A stretch of DNA of 64,000 nucleotides from Natronobeatus ordinarius (GCF_024362485.1 NZ_CP101456.1:1302001-1366000), one strand, 5' to 3'. Positions 34,497 to 44,833 are shown, numbered from the stretch's first letter. Notes: generated by a model from the letters alone, not told the origin. A program made the numbers and translations.

Positions 34497-35501
34497 TCAC
34501 GTTCGCTCTCCTTCGGTCTGCCCCTGGTGGCGTCCCTCGGCCTGTCCCAGCCCGGGGATGGCGACTCGAGTCTCGATACGGCTCATGATGGCCGTGGCGG
34601 TCAGGACGATCGCGATGTAGACGATCGCGAGGCTCGCGTAGATCGCTGTGTACTCGAAGGTCCGCGAGGCGATCCGGGAAGCCCGGAAGTAGAGTTCGGG
34701 GACCGTGATGAACGCTGCGAGCGAGGAGTACTTGATCAGGTACACCAGCTCGTTCGTCCACGCCGGAATCGCATAGCGCAGCGTCTGGGGCAAGACGACG
34801 TAGCGGATCCCCTCGAACTGTGAGAGTCCGACCGAGCGGGCGGCGGTGAGCTGTCCCCGGTCGACGCTCTCGAGGGCGCCACGGATGTACTCGGCCTGGT
34901 AGGCAGAGCTGTTGATCGTAAACCCGATTATCGCGATGATAAACGCCTGGTCGGGGATCGGACCCTGGCCGACCGTCTCGACGCCGTGGAGCCAGACGGC
35001 CAGCGGGAGCCCGAAGTAGAGCACGAACAGCTGGACGAGCAGCGGCGTCCCCCGGATGAGTTCGATGTACCCGAGGGCGGGCCACCGTAGCGGACCGCCG
35101 TAGACCCGGACGACCGCGAGCGGAACGGCGATGAGGAGCCCGAGGAGGATGCTCACGACGGTGAGAACGATCGTATACCACGCGCCGGCGGCGAGCGCGG
35201 GTGCGATGTCGACCGCGACGGCAATCATGCCGACGAACGAGCCGATCCACTCGACGACCCCCGCAAGAGGGCCGTATACGTCCGCCGAGGCGACGATATC
35301 CACCGCGAGCCCGTCGATCGGTTCGCGCTCGAGCGGCTGCTCGCCGGCACCGGGACCGACCCCGAGCCGCGAGAGGACCCAGTCGTTCGTCCACTGGGCG
35401 AGCAGCCACACCCAGAACGCGACCGCGGCCAGCCCGACGAACAGTCTCCTGGCAGGAATCTCGGGCAGTCGCAGCCGTCTCACGTCGATCTCACTGGCCA
35501 T
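34497..35501 (-). CDS. Polar amino-acid ABC transporter permease
   Basis: 334 residues, His/Glu/Gln/Arg/opine-type (HisM/GltK family). About 100 residues of N-terminal extension with one hydrophobic segment precede the permease core. The core signature is RSVGLSQFEGIRYVVLPQTL. Its start overlaps the ATPase gene by 11 bases, so it is the last gene of a four-gene importer operon with a second, different permease (36285-37022). Confidence 0.88.
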   Translation of the reverse strand: MASEIDVRRLRLPEIPARRLFVGLAAVAFWVWLLAQWTNDWVLSRLGVGPGAGEQPLEREPIDGLAVDIVASADVYGPLAGVVEWIGSFVGMIAVAVDIAPALAAGAWYTIVLTVVSILLGLLIAVPLAVVRVYGGPLRWPALGYIELIRGTPLLVQLFVLYFGLPLAVWLHGVETVGQGPIPDQAFIIAIIGFTINSSAYQAEYIRGALESVDRGQLTAARSVGLSQFEGIRYVVLPQTLRYAIPAWTNELVYLIKYSSLAAFITVPELYFRASRIASRTFEYTAIYASLAIVYIAIVLTATAIMSRIETRVAIPGLGQAEGRHQGQTEGERT

Positions 35502-36285
35502 GGATCGTCTGGAAGAACTCGCGGGTTCGCTCCCGCTCCGGTTCCCCGAACATCCGCGCTGGTGGGCCGCGCTCGACGACTCGCCCGCCCTCGAGGAACG
35601 TGACGCTGTCGGCGGCCGATCTGGCGAAGCGCATCTCGTGGGTGACCACGATCATCGTCATCCCCTCCTCGACGAGTCGTTCCATCACCTCGAGGACGCT
35701 GTTCGAGAGTTCGGGATCGAGCGCGCTCGTCGGTTCGTCGAACAGCATGAGCTTCGGGTCCATCGCGAGCGCCCGGGCGATCCCGACGCGCTGTTTCTGC
35801 CCGCCCGACAGCTGTGCCGGGTACGACTCCGTCTGGTCGGCCAGCCCGACCTTCTCGAGTTCGCGGTCGGCGCGCTCGCGGGCCTCTCGCTTGCCGAACC
35901 CGCGCACCCGACGCAGTCCCAGCGTGACGTTCTCTCGCGCCGTGAGGTGGGCGAAGAGGTTGATGTCCTGGAAGACCATTCCGACCTGCTGGCGCAGTTC
36001 GTCGACGTCCGTCCCGTCGTCGGTCACGGGGACGCCGTCGAGGTAGATGGTGCCGCGATCGATCTCCGTGAGGCGGTTGATACACCGCAGCAGCGTCGAC
36101 TTGCCGCTGCCCGACGGGCCGACCAGCACCTCGACGTCGCCCCGGTCGACCGTGAGGTCGATCCCCCGGAAGACCTGTTCGTCCCCGTAAGACTTCCAGA
36201 CGTCCTCGATACGCAACAGCGGCTCCCCGTCGGCGTGCGGTCGGTCGTCGGTTCGCATCCGGTCGTCCGTGGGTCGTGCCGTCAT
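35491..36285 (-). CDS. Polar amino-acid ABC transporter ATP-binding protein
   Basis: 264 residues. Walker A GPSGSGKST, Q-loop FQDINLF, signature LSGGQKQRVGIARAL, Walker B LMLFDEPTSALDP and H-loop VTHEMRFARS. The subfamily (GlnQ/HisP) fits a binding-protein-dependent amino-acid importer. ATG at 36285 shares one base with the permease stop (TGATG); a GTG three bases earlier is an alternative. Confidence 0.92.
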   Translation of the reverse strand: MTARPTDDRMRTDDRPHADGEPLLRIEDVWKSYGDEQVFRGIDLTVDRGDVEVLVGPSGSGKSTLLRCINRLTEIDRGTIYLDGVPVTDDGTDVDELRQQVGMVFQDINLFAHLTARENVTLGLRRVRGFGKREARERADRELEKVGLADQTESYPAQLSGGQKQRVGIARALAMDPKLMLFDEPTSALDPELSNSVLEVMERLVEEGMTMIVVTHEMRFARSAADSVTFLEGGRVVERGPPARMFGEPERERTREFFQTIHGQ

Positions 36286-37022
36286 CACCCCTCACCCGGG
36301 ATTGCGTACCGGTCGTTGACGAAATCCAGCGTGCGGTTCGTCGAGACGGTCAGGACGAAGTAGATCAGGCTGGCAAAGAGGAACAGCTCCAGCGCGGCGG
36401 TGGTCTGCTGGGTCATCAGGTCGTGGGAGCGTCGAAGCAGTTCGCCGAGGCCAATCGCGAAAGCGATGCTCGTGTCCTTTAACACGATCGTGAACTCGTT
36501 CTGGAAGCCGGGGACACTCCGGCGCAACGCCTGCGGGACCAGCACGTACCGGATGGCCTTCCACTTCGAGAGGCCGATCGACTGTGCGGCCTCGAACTGA
36601 CCGGGGTCGATGCTCTGGAGCGCGCCCCGAAAGATCTGGGACTGGTAGGCGGCGCTTCGGACACCCAGCGCGAGTATCGCCGCCTGGAACGGCTCGCTCA
36701 CCGGCAGGACGAACAGCCACTCGAGCGGAAACACGAAGAACGTGAAGACCATGATCACGAGGATCGGCGTCCCACGGATCACTACGCCGGCCTTTCGGAC
36801 GAACGCACTCGAGTACCGCCCGCCGTAGCGTTCGATCGCCCCCGCCGGGAACCCGAGGGCGAACCCCAGGACGATGCTCGTCGCCGTCAGCGCGACGGTA
36901 ATGAGCGCCCCGTAGAGTAAGTACTCGCGGTTGCGAAGGACGAACTCCCAGTCCTCGGCGGCGACGGCGGCGACGGGTTCGATCGTCTCGAGCGGGAGCG
37001 CCGTCGACGTGAGTCCGATCAC
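36285..37022 (-). CDS. Polar amino-acid ABC transporter permease
   Basis: 245 residues, GTG start 1 base after the binding-protein stop. HisQ/HisM-type permease with signature QSIGLSKWKAIRYVLVPQAL and four to five membrane segments, the first near LYGALITVALTATSIVLGF. Pairs with the ATPase and the second permease; two different permeases suggest a heterodimeric channel. Confidence 0.9.
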   Translation of the reverse strand: MIGLTSTALPLETIEPVAAVAAEDWEFVLRNREYLLYGALITVALTATSIVLGFALGFPAGAIERYGGRYSSAFVRKAGVVIRGTPILVIMVFTFFVFPLEWLFVLPVSEPFQAAILALGVRSAAYQSQIFRGALQSIDPGQFEAAQSIGLSKWKAIRYVLVPQALRRSVPGFQNEFTIVLKDTSIAFAIGLGELLRRSHDLMTQQTTAALELFLFASLIYFVLTVSTNRTLDFVNDRYAIPGEG

Positions 37023-37023
37023 G

Positions 37024-37911
37024 TCAGCCGGACCACTCCGAGACGAGTTCGTTGGTTTCGTCGCCCTCGTCGTCGCCGTCTGCGTCGACCTCGTCGTCCT
37101 CGTCGTCTTCGACTTCCTCCCCGAACCACTCCGAGACGAGTTCGTCGTACGTGCTGTCCTCCTCGATCGCCGCGAGTCCCTCGTTTATCGCCTCGAGTAA
37201 CTCCTCGTCCTCCTGGCGAACTCCCAGGCCGAACTCTTCGCCCGTCTCGTGGACGAACGCCACCTCGACGGCCCGCTCGTCGGCGAACGTCTCGCCGACC
37301 GGCTCGTCGATGACGATGGCGTCGACGATCCCGCGCTCTAAGTCCTCGACCGCCAGGACGTAGCTGTCATACGAGGAGTAGTCGGCGTCGTCGATACGTC
37401 CCTCCTCGATCAGCTCCTCCTCGACGACCCCCTCGCCGGTGGTGCCGACCTGCGCGCCGACGGCCTGGCCGTCGAAGTCCTCGAGCGACTCCGGCTGGAA
37501 GTCGACCCCCTCGGCGACCAGCACCGACTGGTCGGCGCTGAAGTAGGGGTCGGAGAAGGCGATCTGCTCCTCGCGTTCCTCCGTGATCGTCATGGCCGCG
37601 GCGATCAGGTCGATGCTGCCGTCCTGCAGGGCCGGGATCAGCGATCCGAACTCCATGTCCCGCCACTCCTCGAGTTCGTACCCCTCGGCCTCCTCCAGTA
37701 CTGCTTCGGTCAGGTCGACGTCGAATCCGACGATCTCACCGTCCTCGATCATTTCGAACGGTGGAAAGCCTGCTTCGGTCCCGACGACGACGCCCTCTGC
37801 ATCTTCCGCGTCGGTCTGGAGGTAGCCGGCCGTGAGCGCCAGGAGTGCGACACTCCCGCTGTACTGAAGTGCGTCTCTCCGGGTTAGCGTGCTGCTGTTC
37901 GCGTCCGTCAT
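37024..37911 (-). CDS. Amino-acid ABC transporter substrate-binding protein
   Basis: 295 residues of the SBP family 3. Twin-arginine signal TLTRRDALQYSGSVALLALT ends without a lipobox cysteine, so unlike most haloarchaeal binding proteins it may be released or held by the uncleaved signal. Binding-site motifs: GTEAGFPPFEMIEDGEIVGF, DLIAAAMTITEEREEQIAFS and GAQVGTTGEG. The C-terminal tail is highly acidic (about 25 residues of Asp/Glu). The start at 37911 was chosen because it precedes the signal peptide; the upstream A/T-rich stretch (37925-37975) holds the promoter. First gene of the importer operon. Confidence 0.88.
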   Translation of the reverse strand: MTDANSSTLTRRDALQYSGSVALLALTAGYLQTDAEDAEGVVVGTEAGFPPFEMIEDGEIVGFDVDLTEAVLEEAEGYELEEWRDMEFGSLIPALQDGSIDLIAAAMTITEEREEQIAFSDPYFSADQSVLVAEGVDFQPESLEDFDGQAVGAQVGTTGEGVVEEELIEEGRIDDADYSSYDSYVLAVEDLERGIVDAIVIDEPVGETFADERAVEVAFVHETGEEFGLGVRQEDEELLEAINEGLAAIEEDSTYDELVSEWFGEEVEDDEDDEVDADGDDEGDETNELVSEWSG

Positions 37912-38040
37912 GGGGTTTTGTACCCTTTCCAGTGGCTTAATTTCCCGGGGAGTTAATATGTTATTATCGGGAACGTACGGATTTCGAACTGGTCGCAAGG
38001 TCGGCAGGCGGGGACGGTGGTTCGTTCCACCGTCGGCGTC

Positions 38041-38862
38041 TCAGCCCGACTCCGGCGCGAGCACGTCGATCACGCGCGCGACGTTCTTCGAGAACGCCCG
38101 GATGAGTTTGTCCTCGGAGACGTCGAGCGTGAGCAGTTCCATGACGGCGACGTTCGGGTGGCAGGCGGGTGCGCCGCTGCCGAAGAAGACCCGGTCGGGG
38201 TGTTCGAGGAGGGCGCGCTCGAGCGGTTCGCGGTACCGGACGAAGCTGGTGTCGAGGTAACAGTCGTCGACGTGCTCGAGGCGGTCGATCATCTCGTGCA
38301 TCAGGTCTCGATCGAGGGGATGACCGCCGAAGTGGGCGACGACGACGGGGAACGATCGGTCGAGAATCGTCTCCGCGAGCGTTTCGGGCGGGGCATCGAT
38401 CCCGCCGGTGACCAGCAGCGGAAGGTCGACGTCCTCAAGGACGGCGAGGACCTCCTCGTCCGGGAGTCCGTCGACGGCGGGATCGAGCGTAAAGCCGTGA
38501 AAGCGGTCGTCGTACGCGTATCGTTCGACGTCTCGGGGTGTGGTGTGCCACTCCTGGCGTCGCGTGACGGCGTTCCGGAGACGGCTGGTCGGATCCCGTT
38601 CGGGCGACCGGGTGCCGTTGATACGGGCGAACGCGACGAACGGTCGTTCGACGCTCAATCGGGCGACGCCGTTGTTGGGACCGACGTAGCTCGTCTCGGG
38701 TGCCGGTTCCGGCGAGACGACGGCCGTCACGATTCCTGCCTGGTGGAGTTCACGCTCGAGGCGGTCCGGCGAGATGGCCAGCCCCCGTCCCCGTTTCCCC
38801 GGTGCGGGCGTCAGTCGCGCGTTGACGTCGACGACGCGAAACCCGTGTTCCAGCTCGAGCAT
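38041..38862 (-). CDS. Amidohydrolase-type TIM-barrel protein
   Basis: 273 residues when started at MLELEHGFRVVDVNARL. Amidohydrolase-2 family features include a proximal VDVNARLTP in place of the usual DxHxH, a central DRFHGFTLDPAVDG, VVVAHFGGHPLDRDL and YLDTSFV, and the terminal FFGSGAPACHPN. The missing N-terminal HxH suggests a weakened or different metal site. A GAGATATGG box about 27 bases before 38862 supports this start; ATGs at 38934 and 39006 are possible. Divergent from the thermosome gene. Confidence 0.7.
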   Translation of the reverse strand: MLELEHGFRVVDVNARLTPAPGKRGRGLAISPDRLERELHQAGIVTAVVSPEPAPETSYVGPNNGVARLSVERPFVAFARINGTRSPERDPTSRLRNAVTRRQEWHTTPRDVERYAYDDRFHGFTLDPAVDGLPDEEVLAVLEDVDLPLLVTGGIDAPPETLAETILDRSFPVVVAHFGGHPLDRDLMHEMIDRLEHVDDCYLDTSFVRYREPLERALLEHPDRVFFGSGAPACHPNVAVMELLTLDVSEDKLIRAFSKNVARVIDVLAPESG

Positions 38863-38981
38863 CCGTTCGAGGTTACGATGCGAGCCATATCTCGTTACCG
38901 GCCACCGTCGCCCGCCCCGACTGTTGGGTTCCATCGACCCGCGCGGAATCGCCAGAGGGAGGCGAGTCTGGAGAGAAACAC

Positions 38982-38988
38982 TTATATA
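38982..38988 (+). promoter_or_regulatory. TATA box and ribosome site of the thermosome gene
   Basis: TTATATA at 38982-38988 in a CACTTATATAGAAGTG context, followed by GAGGT at 39012-39016 just before the ATG at 39024. Leader of about ten bases. CACTT and AAGTG flanking the box form a short inverted repeat around it, as seen in haloarchaeal heat-shock-type promoters; that is an inference. Confidence 0.6.
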
Positions 38989-39023
38989 GAAGTGCTGACG
39001 ATACATTTAGTGAGGTTTCAACA

Positions 39024-40601
39024 ATGGCACAACAGCGACGCATGGGCGGACAGCCCCTGTTCATCCTGAGCGAGGACAGCCAGCGAACACAGGGCCGTGA
39101 CGCGCAGTCGTCGAACATCATGGCCGGAAAAGCGGTCGCCGAGTCGGTACGAACGACGCTCGGCCCGCGTGGTATGGACAAGATGCTCGTCGACTCGAGC
39201 GGGGACGTCGTCATTACGAACGACGGTGCGACAATCCTGAACGAGATGGACATCGAGCACCCCGCCGCGCAGATGATCGTCGAGGTCTCCGAATCCCAGG
39301 AAGAGGAGGTCGGCGACGGGACGACCACGGCCGCCGTGATCGCGGGGAACCTCCTCGCAGAGGCCGAGGACCTCCTCGAACAGGACGTCCACGCGACGAC
39401 GATCGTCGAGGGCTACCACGAGGCCGCCCGGATCGCACTCGAGGCCGTCGCCGAGCAGGTGCTCGAGGCCGACGTCGACGACGCGCTCTTAGAGCAGGTC
39501 GCCGAGTCGAGCATGACGGGCAAGGGCACCGGCGGACTGACCCCCGCCGAACTCGCCGAGACCGTCGTCGAGGCGATTCGCCACGTCGAGAGCGACGACG
39601 GCGTCGCACGTGACGACGTCTCCGTCCACACCCAGGTCGGTGCCTCCTCGAGCGCCACCGAGCTCGTCCCCGGCATCGTCATCGACGAGGAGCCGGCCCA
39701 CGACGAGATGCCGAGCGAGGTCGAGGACGCCTCGATCGCCATCCTCGACGTCGAACTCGAGGTCCGCACCGGTGAGGTCGACGCCGAGTACACGATCGAC
39801 TCGATCGATCAGCTCAACGCTGCCCTCGACGCCGAAGAGCAGGAACTACGCGGCTACGCCGAGACGATCGCCGACTCCGGCGTCGACGTGCTGTTCACGA
39901 CCGACGACGTCGACGACCGTGTCGCCGCCTACCTCGCCAAGGAAGGCGTCCTCACCTTCGCGGACCTCGGCAACAAGGACGCCCGCAAGATCGCTTCGGC
40001 GACCGGCGCCAGCCGCGTCGGCGCACTCGCCGACCTCGAGGCCGAGGACTTCGGCCACGCCGACCGCATCCGCACCGAGACGTTCGGCGGCGACGACCTC
40101 GCGTTCGTCGAGGGCGGCGCCGCGGCAGAGGCCGTCACCGTCTTCGTCCGTGGTGGCACCGCACACGTCGTCAGCGAACTCGAGCGCGCCATCGGCGACG
40201 CCTTAGACGTCGTCGCGACGGCGCTCGAGTCCGGCGAGGTTGTCCCTGGCGCGGGCGCGACCGAGATCGCCATCGCCGACGAGATCCGCTCGGCGGCCGC
40301 CGGCATCGAGGGCCGCAAACAGCTCGCCGTCAACGCCTTCGCCGACGCGCTGGACGTCGTTCCGCGCACGCTCGCGGGCAACACCGGCCAGGACCCCATC
40401 GACGCGCTCGTGGACCTTCGTGCCGCCCACGAAGCCGAGGGTCGCGCCGGGCTGATCACCCAGGGCGAGGACGTTACGATCGACGACCCCGTCGAGTACG
40501 GCGTCGTCGACCCCGCGGACGTCAAGCGCGAGGCCGTCGAGAGCGCCACCGAGGCCGCGACGATGATCGTCCGCATCGACGACGTCATCGCCGCCGAGTA
40601 A
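39024..40601 (+). CDS. ths: Thermosome subunit (group II chaperonin)
   Basis: 525 residues, ATP-driven protein folding in a double-ring complex. Family motifs in order: [53 protein letters not shown] (nucleotide-binding Asp), [20 protein letters not shown] and [14 protein letters not shown]. Length is typical. The acidic composition and absence of a Gly-Met tail are normal for one of the several haloarchaeal subunit types. Own promoter (TATA at 38982). Confidence 0.95.
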   Translation: MAQQRRMGGQPLFILSEDSQRTQGRDAQSSNIMAGKAVAESVRTTLGPRGMDKMLVDSSGDVVITNDGATILNEMDIEHPAAQMIVEVSESQEEEVGDGTTTAAVIAGNLLAEAEDLLEQDVHATTIVEGYHEAARIALEAVAEQVLEADVDDALLEQVAESSMTGKGTGGLTPAELAETVVEAIRHVESDDGVARDDVSVHTQVGASSSATELVPGIVIDEEPAHDEMPSEVEDASIAILDVELEVRTGEVDAEYTIDSIDQLNAALDAEEQELRGYAETIADSGVDVLFTTDDVDDRVAAYLAKEGVLTFADLGNKDARKIASATGASRVGALADLEAEDFGHADRIRTETFGGDDLAFVEGGAAAEAVTVFVRGGTAHVVSELERAIGDALDVVATALESGEVVPGAGATEIAIADEIRSAAAGIEGRKQLAVNAFADALDVVPRTLAGNTGQDPIDALVDLRAAHEAEGRAGLITQGEDVTIDDPVEYGVVDPADVKREAVESATEAATMIVRIDDVIAAE

Positions 40602-40611
40602 CGCCCGCCCG

Positions 40612-40636
40612 AGTCCGTTCACCGCCGTTTTTTCGT
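40612..40636 (+). terminator. Probable poly-T terminator after the thermosome gene
   Basis: A run of six T at 40628-40633 follows a GC-rich stretch 26 bases after the thermosome stop. Archaeal termination often needs only such a T-run. Confidence 0.4.
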
Positions 40637-40717
40637 CGGGTTCGTCAGTCTGTTCCGTCGCGCCGACCCGTATCGGCTGTTACTGTTATGTGCTATCACG
40701 GAACATTTCCAGGTGCT

Positions 40718-41092
40718 ATGGCCACTGACGGGCCGACTGGAGGCGGACGACGCGTCGACGACGCTGCCGGGCGGCCAGTGTACTACGACGACTGCGCGGG
40801 GACCTACCACTCGTGGGTCGACGACGCTGTGTGCGAACCGGTGAGTACGACACTGCTACTCGTGGTCTCGTCGATTCAGGGGGTTGATCCGCTCGAGCTC
40901 GACGACCTCACGGCCGCCGTCGATCCCGACGCGTTAGAGTCGCTCTTCGATCACTGGCAGGCCGGGACCGAATCCGGCGCAACGGTGTCGTTCACCTTCG
41001 CCCAGTGTACCGTGACCGTCCACGATACCGGCGAGCTCGTCGTCGAACCGGTCGAGCGATCGTCCGGAGACGACCACGCGGCGCCGACCTGA
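40718..41092 (+). CDS. HalOD1 output-domain protein
   Basis: 124 residues, a stand-alone HalOD1 domain: PVYYDDCAGTYHSWVDD, VVSSIQGVDPLELDDL and SFTFAQCTVTVHDTGELVVE. Such domains are proposed signalling outputs in Halobacteria; function unproved. The start at 40718 is favoured because TTATG near 40685 lies about 30 bases before it; an ATG ten codons earlier is an alternative. Ends 33 bases before the convergent SAM-hydrolase stop. Confidence 0.72.
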   Translation: MATDGPTGGGRRVDDAAGRPVYYDDCAGTYHSWVDDAVCEPVSTTLLLVVSSIQGVDPLELDDLTAAVDPDALESLFDHWQAGTESGATVSFTFAQCTVTVHDTGELVVEPVERSSGDDHAAPT

Positions 41093-41125
41093 CGCGGTAC
41101 GGTCACAGCGGAGTGAGGTCGGACC

Positions 41126-41941
41126 TCACTCGCAGCGCCCGTCGTCACCGAACTCGAGCACGACCGCGTCGCCGGCCTCCAGGCCGAACGCCGCCTCGCC
41201 CCGTCCCTGATTGACGTCGAGTTCGACGTTGCCGTGACTGCCCACGGTCGCCAGCCGCTCGCTGGGCTCGACGGCGGCGAACGTCTCGCCGACCGGGACG
41301 CACTCGCCGTTGGCGACGACGACCTCTCGCCCCTCGAGGTAGGTGCCGGAAACGTTCGTGATCACGTTACCGAAGCCGTCGACGACCAGCACTTCGCCGA
41401 CTGCGCGCTCGCCGTCGACCGTCGCCTCGGGGAGCTCGAGGTCGACCCAGTCGTCGGTCAGAGAGAGGTACGGGAGCGTCTCGAGGGAGTCGACACCGGT
41501 TTCGTGAACGTCGGCGGCCGCGGGGGCGAAGACGTCTCGGCCGTGGAAGGTGGTGCTCTTTTGCCCACGCGAGCGGCCAGTCCGCTCGGGACGGAGGTCG
41601 TCGTGGTCGTCGTCGACGAGGAACGCCTCAAGCGGGGCGTCGACGGCGAGTTCTCGGGCTACCGGGAACAGCACGCCGTTGTCCGGTCCGACGAGGGCGT
41701 GGTTGCCGGCCCGGACGACGAGCGCGTTTCGGTCGGTGCCGACGCCGGGATCGACGACGACGAGGTGGACCGCTGGCGGGAAGTACGGCAACAGCTCGCG
41801 GAGCCAGAACGCCGCGGCACGGATATCGCCGCGGGGGAGGTCGTGCGCGACGTCGACCAGGCGGGCGTCGGTTCGTCGGAGGATGACGCCGCGCATGGCG
41901 GCCGGATAGGGGGTGCCGAAGTCCGAGGCGAGCGTGAGCAT
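41126..41941 (-). CDS. SAM hydroxide adenosyltransferase (DUF62 family)
   Basis: 271 residues. Hydrolyses S-adenosylmethionine to adenosine and methionine; the same fold includes the fluorinase and chlorinase. N-terminal LTLASDFGTPYPAAMRGV, then VHLVVVDPGVGTDR, HALVGPDNGVLFPVA and TTFHGRDVFAPAAA match the hydroxide-adenosyltransferase type. The C-terminal domain with DGFGNVITNVSGT is typical. One base separates its ATG from the stop of nadM upstream, so the two are co-transcribed. Confidence 0.88.
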   Translation of the reverse strand: MLTLASDFGTPYPAAMRGVILRRTDARLVDVAHDLPRGDIRAAAFWLRELLPYFPPAVHLVVVDPGVGTDRNALVVRAGNHALVGPDNGVLFPVARELAVDAPLEAFLVDDDHDDLRPERTGRSRGQKSTTFHGRDVFAPAAADVHETGVDSLETLPYLSLTDDWVDLELPEATVDGERAVGEVLVVDGFGNVITNVSGTYLEGREVVVANGECVPVGETFAAVEPSERLATVGSHGNVELDVNQGRGEAAFGLEAGDAVVLEFGDDGRCE

Positions 41942-41942
41942 C

Positions 41943-42479
41943 TCACCGGTCGTTCGCGTCGTACTGGCCGTTCGAGTCGCTCTCGCTCACCATCTGGATG
42001 CGTTCGATGCCGCCGATCTCGTCGACGACCTCGACGACGGCCTCGGGGACGAGTCGCTGCCAGTCCTCGTCGCGGATCATTCGCTCGCGGACCTCGGTCC
42101 CCTCGAGCACCTCGCGGTTGAACATCGGCGACTGGCGGACTGGAACGCCGGCCTCGCGAAAGAGCTGGATGACGAGCGGGTTGTTCGAGTAGGCGACGTC
42201 GAAGTCGGGGCTCATGCTCTGGACGTGACTCACCCACACCGAGTTGCGCTCTAAGTCCTCGATCGGGACGGCGTAGGTGACGAGGTCGAAGTCGACGAGT
42301 GCTTTCGTGATCATCATGATCCGTTCGCCAGCGGTGAACGGGTTTTTCACCGAGTGTGAGTCGCCGGCGCTTCCGATCCCGAGGACGAGTTCGTCGACGT
42401 CCTCGGCGATCCGTTCGACCATGCTGTGGTGGCCGTTGTGGTACGGCTGGAAGCGACCGATGTAAAAGCCCCGGCTCAT
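41943..42479 (-). CDS. nadM: Nicotinamide-nucleotide adenylyltransferase
   Basis: 178 residues. Makes NAD from NMN and ATP. Nucleotidyltransferase motif GRFQPYHNGHHSMVE at the N-terminus, then GSAGDSHSVKNPFTAGERI, the archaeal NadM type; the C-terminal acidic tail is long. A TTAAGG box about 28 bases before the ATG gives a leaderless start. First gene of the two-gene unit with SAM hydrolase, joining NAD and SAM-linked adenosine chemistry. Confidence 0.93.
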   Translation of the reverse strand: MSRGFYIGRFQPYHNGHHSMVERIAEDVDELVLGIGSAGDSHSVKNPFTAGERIMMITKALVDFDLVTYAVPIEDLERNSVWVSHVQSMSPDFDVAYSNNPLVIQLFREAGVPVRQSPMFNREVLEGTEVRERMIRDEDWQRLVPEAVVEVVDEIGGIERIQMVSESDSNGQYDANDR

Positions 42480-42643
42480 GCTCGTATCTTGCCGTTCTGC
42501 CCCTTAAGACTGGCGAGGTCGGCTGGCGGCCGGAATTGCCGAATTCACAGGATCTGACGCTCGAGCCGACGGCCTGGCGTCGGTCGTGAGGGAGAAAGTA
42601 TATCAATCGCAGTCCCTTCGGTTCGAGTACTGAACACAGTTCT

Positions 42644-44833
42644 ATGAGTAACGACACGAACGTTAACGACCCTCCCGAAGACTCGAGCCAGGATGCTCCC
42701 GACGAGGAGCAGACGGAGCGAGCGGGAGACGCCCGGTCGGTCCTCGAGGAGGACGGCCGGGACGACGTCGTCGATCGCCCCAGCGAGTCCCTCGACGATC
42801 CCGATGAGTGGGACGAGGACGGGCGCGACGACGACTTCGAGAGCGGCGTTGACGAGGAGGAAGACGACATCGAGACCGTCGAGGACCTCGGGAGCGAGGT
42901 CGAGGTCGATCCCGGCGTCGAGATCGACGAGGAGGCCGCCGAGGATGATCTCGTCGGTGGGCTCAAGATCGACTCGACCGAGGACATCGAGGTCCCCGAT
43001 CGGCTCGTCGACCAGGTGATCGGACAGGACGAGGCACGGGACATCATCATCAAGGCTGCAAAACAGCGCCGCCACGTGATGATGATCGGCTCGCCCGGGA
43101 CGGGTAAGTCGATGCTGGCGAAGGCGATGAGCCAGCTCCTGCCGAAAGAGGACCTCCAGGACGTCCTCGTCTACCACAACCCCGACGACGGCAACGCGCC
43201 GAAAGTCCGGACGGTTCCCGCCGGCAAGGGCGAACAGATTATCGAAGCGCACAAAGAAGAGGCCAGAAAGCGCAACCAGATGCGATCGATTCTGATGTGG
43301 ATCATCATCGCGATCGTCATCGTCTACTCGATTCTCGTCGGCACCATCCTTCTGGGTATCATCGCGGCGGGTGTCATCTGGCTCATCTTCCGGTACACCT
43401 CTCGCGGCACCGACGCGATGGTGCCGAACATGATCGTCAACAACGGCGATCAGCGCACCGCGCCGTTCGAGGACGCCACCGGCGCCCACGCGGGTGCACT
43501 GCTCGGCGACGTCCGCCACGACCCGTTCCAGTCCGGCGGTATGGAGACGCCGAGTCACGACCGCGTCGAACCCGGCTCGATCCACAAGTCCAACAAGGGC
43601 GTGCTGTTCGTCGACGAGATCAACACGCTCGACGTCCGCACCCAGCAGAAGCTGATGACGGCGATCCAGGAGGGCGAGTTCGCCATCACGGGCCAGTCAG
43701 AGCGCTCCTCGGGTGCGATGGTCCAGACCGAGCCCGTCCCCTGTGACTTCATCATGATCGCTGCAGGGAACTTAGACGCGATGGAGAACATGCACCCCGC
43801 GCTGCGCTCGCGGATCAAGGGCTACGGCTACGAGGTGTACATGGAGGACACCATCGAGGACACCCCCGAGATGCGCCGCAAGTACGCCCGCTTTATCGCC
43901 CAGGAAGTCGAGCGAGACGGTCGCCTGCCCCACTTCACGCGCGAGGCAGTCGAGGAGGTACTTCTCGAGGCCAAACGCCGTGCCGGCCGAAAAGAGCACC
44001 TCACGCTCCACTTCCGCAACCTCGGCGGACTCGTCCGCGTCGCGGGTGACATCGCCCGCGCGGAAGACGCCGAGTTCACGACTCGCGACCACGTCCTGCA
44101 GGCGAAAAACCGCTCGCGCTCGATAGAACAGCAACTCGCCGACGACTACATCGAACGGCGCAAGGACTACGAGCTGCAGGTCACCGAAGACGGCGTCGAG
44201 GGCCGCGTCAACGGCCTCGCCGTCATGGGAGAGGACTCCGGTATTATGCTCCCGGTGATGGCCGAAATCGCGCCAGCCCAGGGTGGCGGAAAAGTGATCG
44301 CCACCGGGCAGCTCAAGGAGATGGCCGAGGAGTCGGTCCAGAACGTCTCGGCGATCATCAAGAAATTCTCCGACGTCGACCTCTCGGAGAAGGACGTTCA
44401 CATCCAGTTCGTCCAGGCCGGCCAGCAAGGTGTCGACGGCGACTCCGCCTCGATCACCGTCGCAACGGCGGTCATTTCGGCACTCGAGGACATCCCGGTC
44501 GATCAGTCGATCGCGATGACCGGCTCGCTGTCGGTCCGCGGGGACGTCCTCCCCGTCGGCGGCGTCACCCACAAGATCGAAGCGGCCGCGAAAGCCGGCT
44601 GTGAGAAGGTCATCATCCCGAAGACCAACGAACAGGACGTGATGATCGAAGACGAGTACGACGAAATGATCGAGATCATCCCGGTCTCGAACATCAGCGA
44701 AGTGCTCGAGGTCGCCCTGATCGGCGAGCCCGAGAAGGACTCGCTGCTCGCCCGGCTCAAGCAGATCACCGGATCGGCGTTCGACCAGCAGGTCGCCAGC
44801 GGAACCGGTGGCCAGAGCCCGAGCCCACAGTAA
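42644..44833 (+). CDS. lonB: Membrane-anchored ATP-dependent protease LonB
   Basis: 729 residues. An acidic N-terminal extension (about 100 residues) precedes the AAA+ domain with Walker A GSPGTGKS near 149-156. Two adjacent membrane segments near residues 216-252 ([20 protein letters not shown]) are inserted in the AAA domain, as in archaeal LonB. Walker [11 protein letters not shown], sensor [20 protein letters not shown]. The protease domain has the Ser-Lys dyad: Ser601 in GDSASIT and Lys644 in THKIEAA. Essential in haloarchaea and linked to carotenoid and lipid control in other species. Stop abuts the next gene without a gap. Promoter box AGTATATC near 42597. Confidence 0.95.
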   Translation: MSNDTNVNDPPEDSSQDAPDEEQTERAGDARSVLEEDGRDDVVDRPSESLDDPDEWDEDGRDDDFESGVDEEEDDIETVEDLGSEVEVDPGVEIDEEAAEDDLVGGLKIDSTEDIEVPDRLVDQVIGQDEARDIIIKAAKQRRHVMMIGSPGTGKSMLAKAMSQLLPKEDLQDVLVYHNPDDGNAPKVRTVPAGKGEQIIEAHKEEARKRNQMRSILMWIIIAIVIVYSILVGTILLGIIAAGVIWLIFRYTSRGTDAMVPNMIVNNGDQRTAPFEDATGAHAGALLGDVRHDPFQSGGMETPSHDRVEPGSIHKSNKGVLFVDEINTLDVRTQQKLMTAIQEGEFAITGQSERSSGAMVQTEPVPCDFIMIAAGNLDAMENMHPALRSRIKGYGYEVYMEDTIEDTPEMRRKYARFIAQEVERDGRLPHFTREAVEEVLLEAKRRAGRKEHLTLHFRNLGGLVRVAGDIARAEDAEFTTRDHVLQAKNRSRSIEQQLADDYIERRKDYELQVTEDGVEGRVNGLAVMGEDSGIMLPVMAEIAPAQGGGKVIATGQLKEMAEESVQNVSAIIKKFSDVDLSEKDVHIQFVQAGQQGVDGDSASITVATAVISALEDIPVDQSIAMTGSLSVRGDVLPVGGVTHKIEAAAKAGCEKVIIPKTNEQDVMIEDEYDEMIEIIPVSNISEVLEVALIGEPEKDSLLARLKQITGSAFDQQVASGTGGQSPSPQ

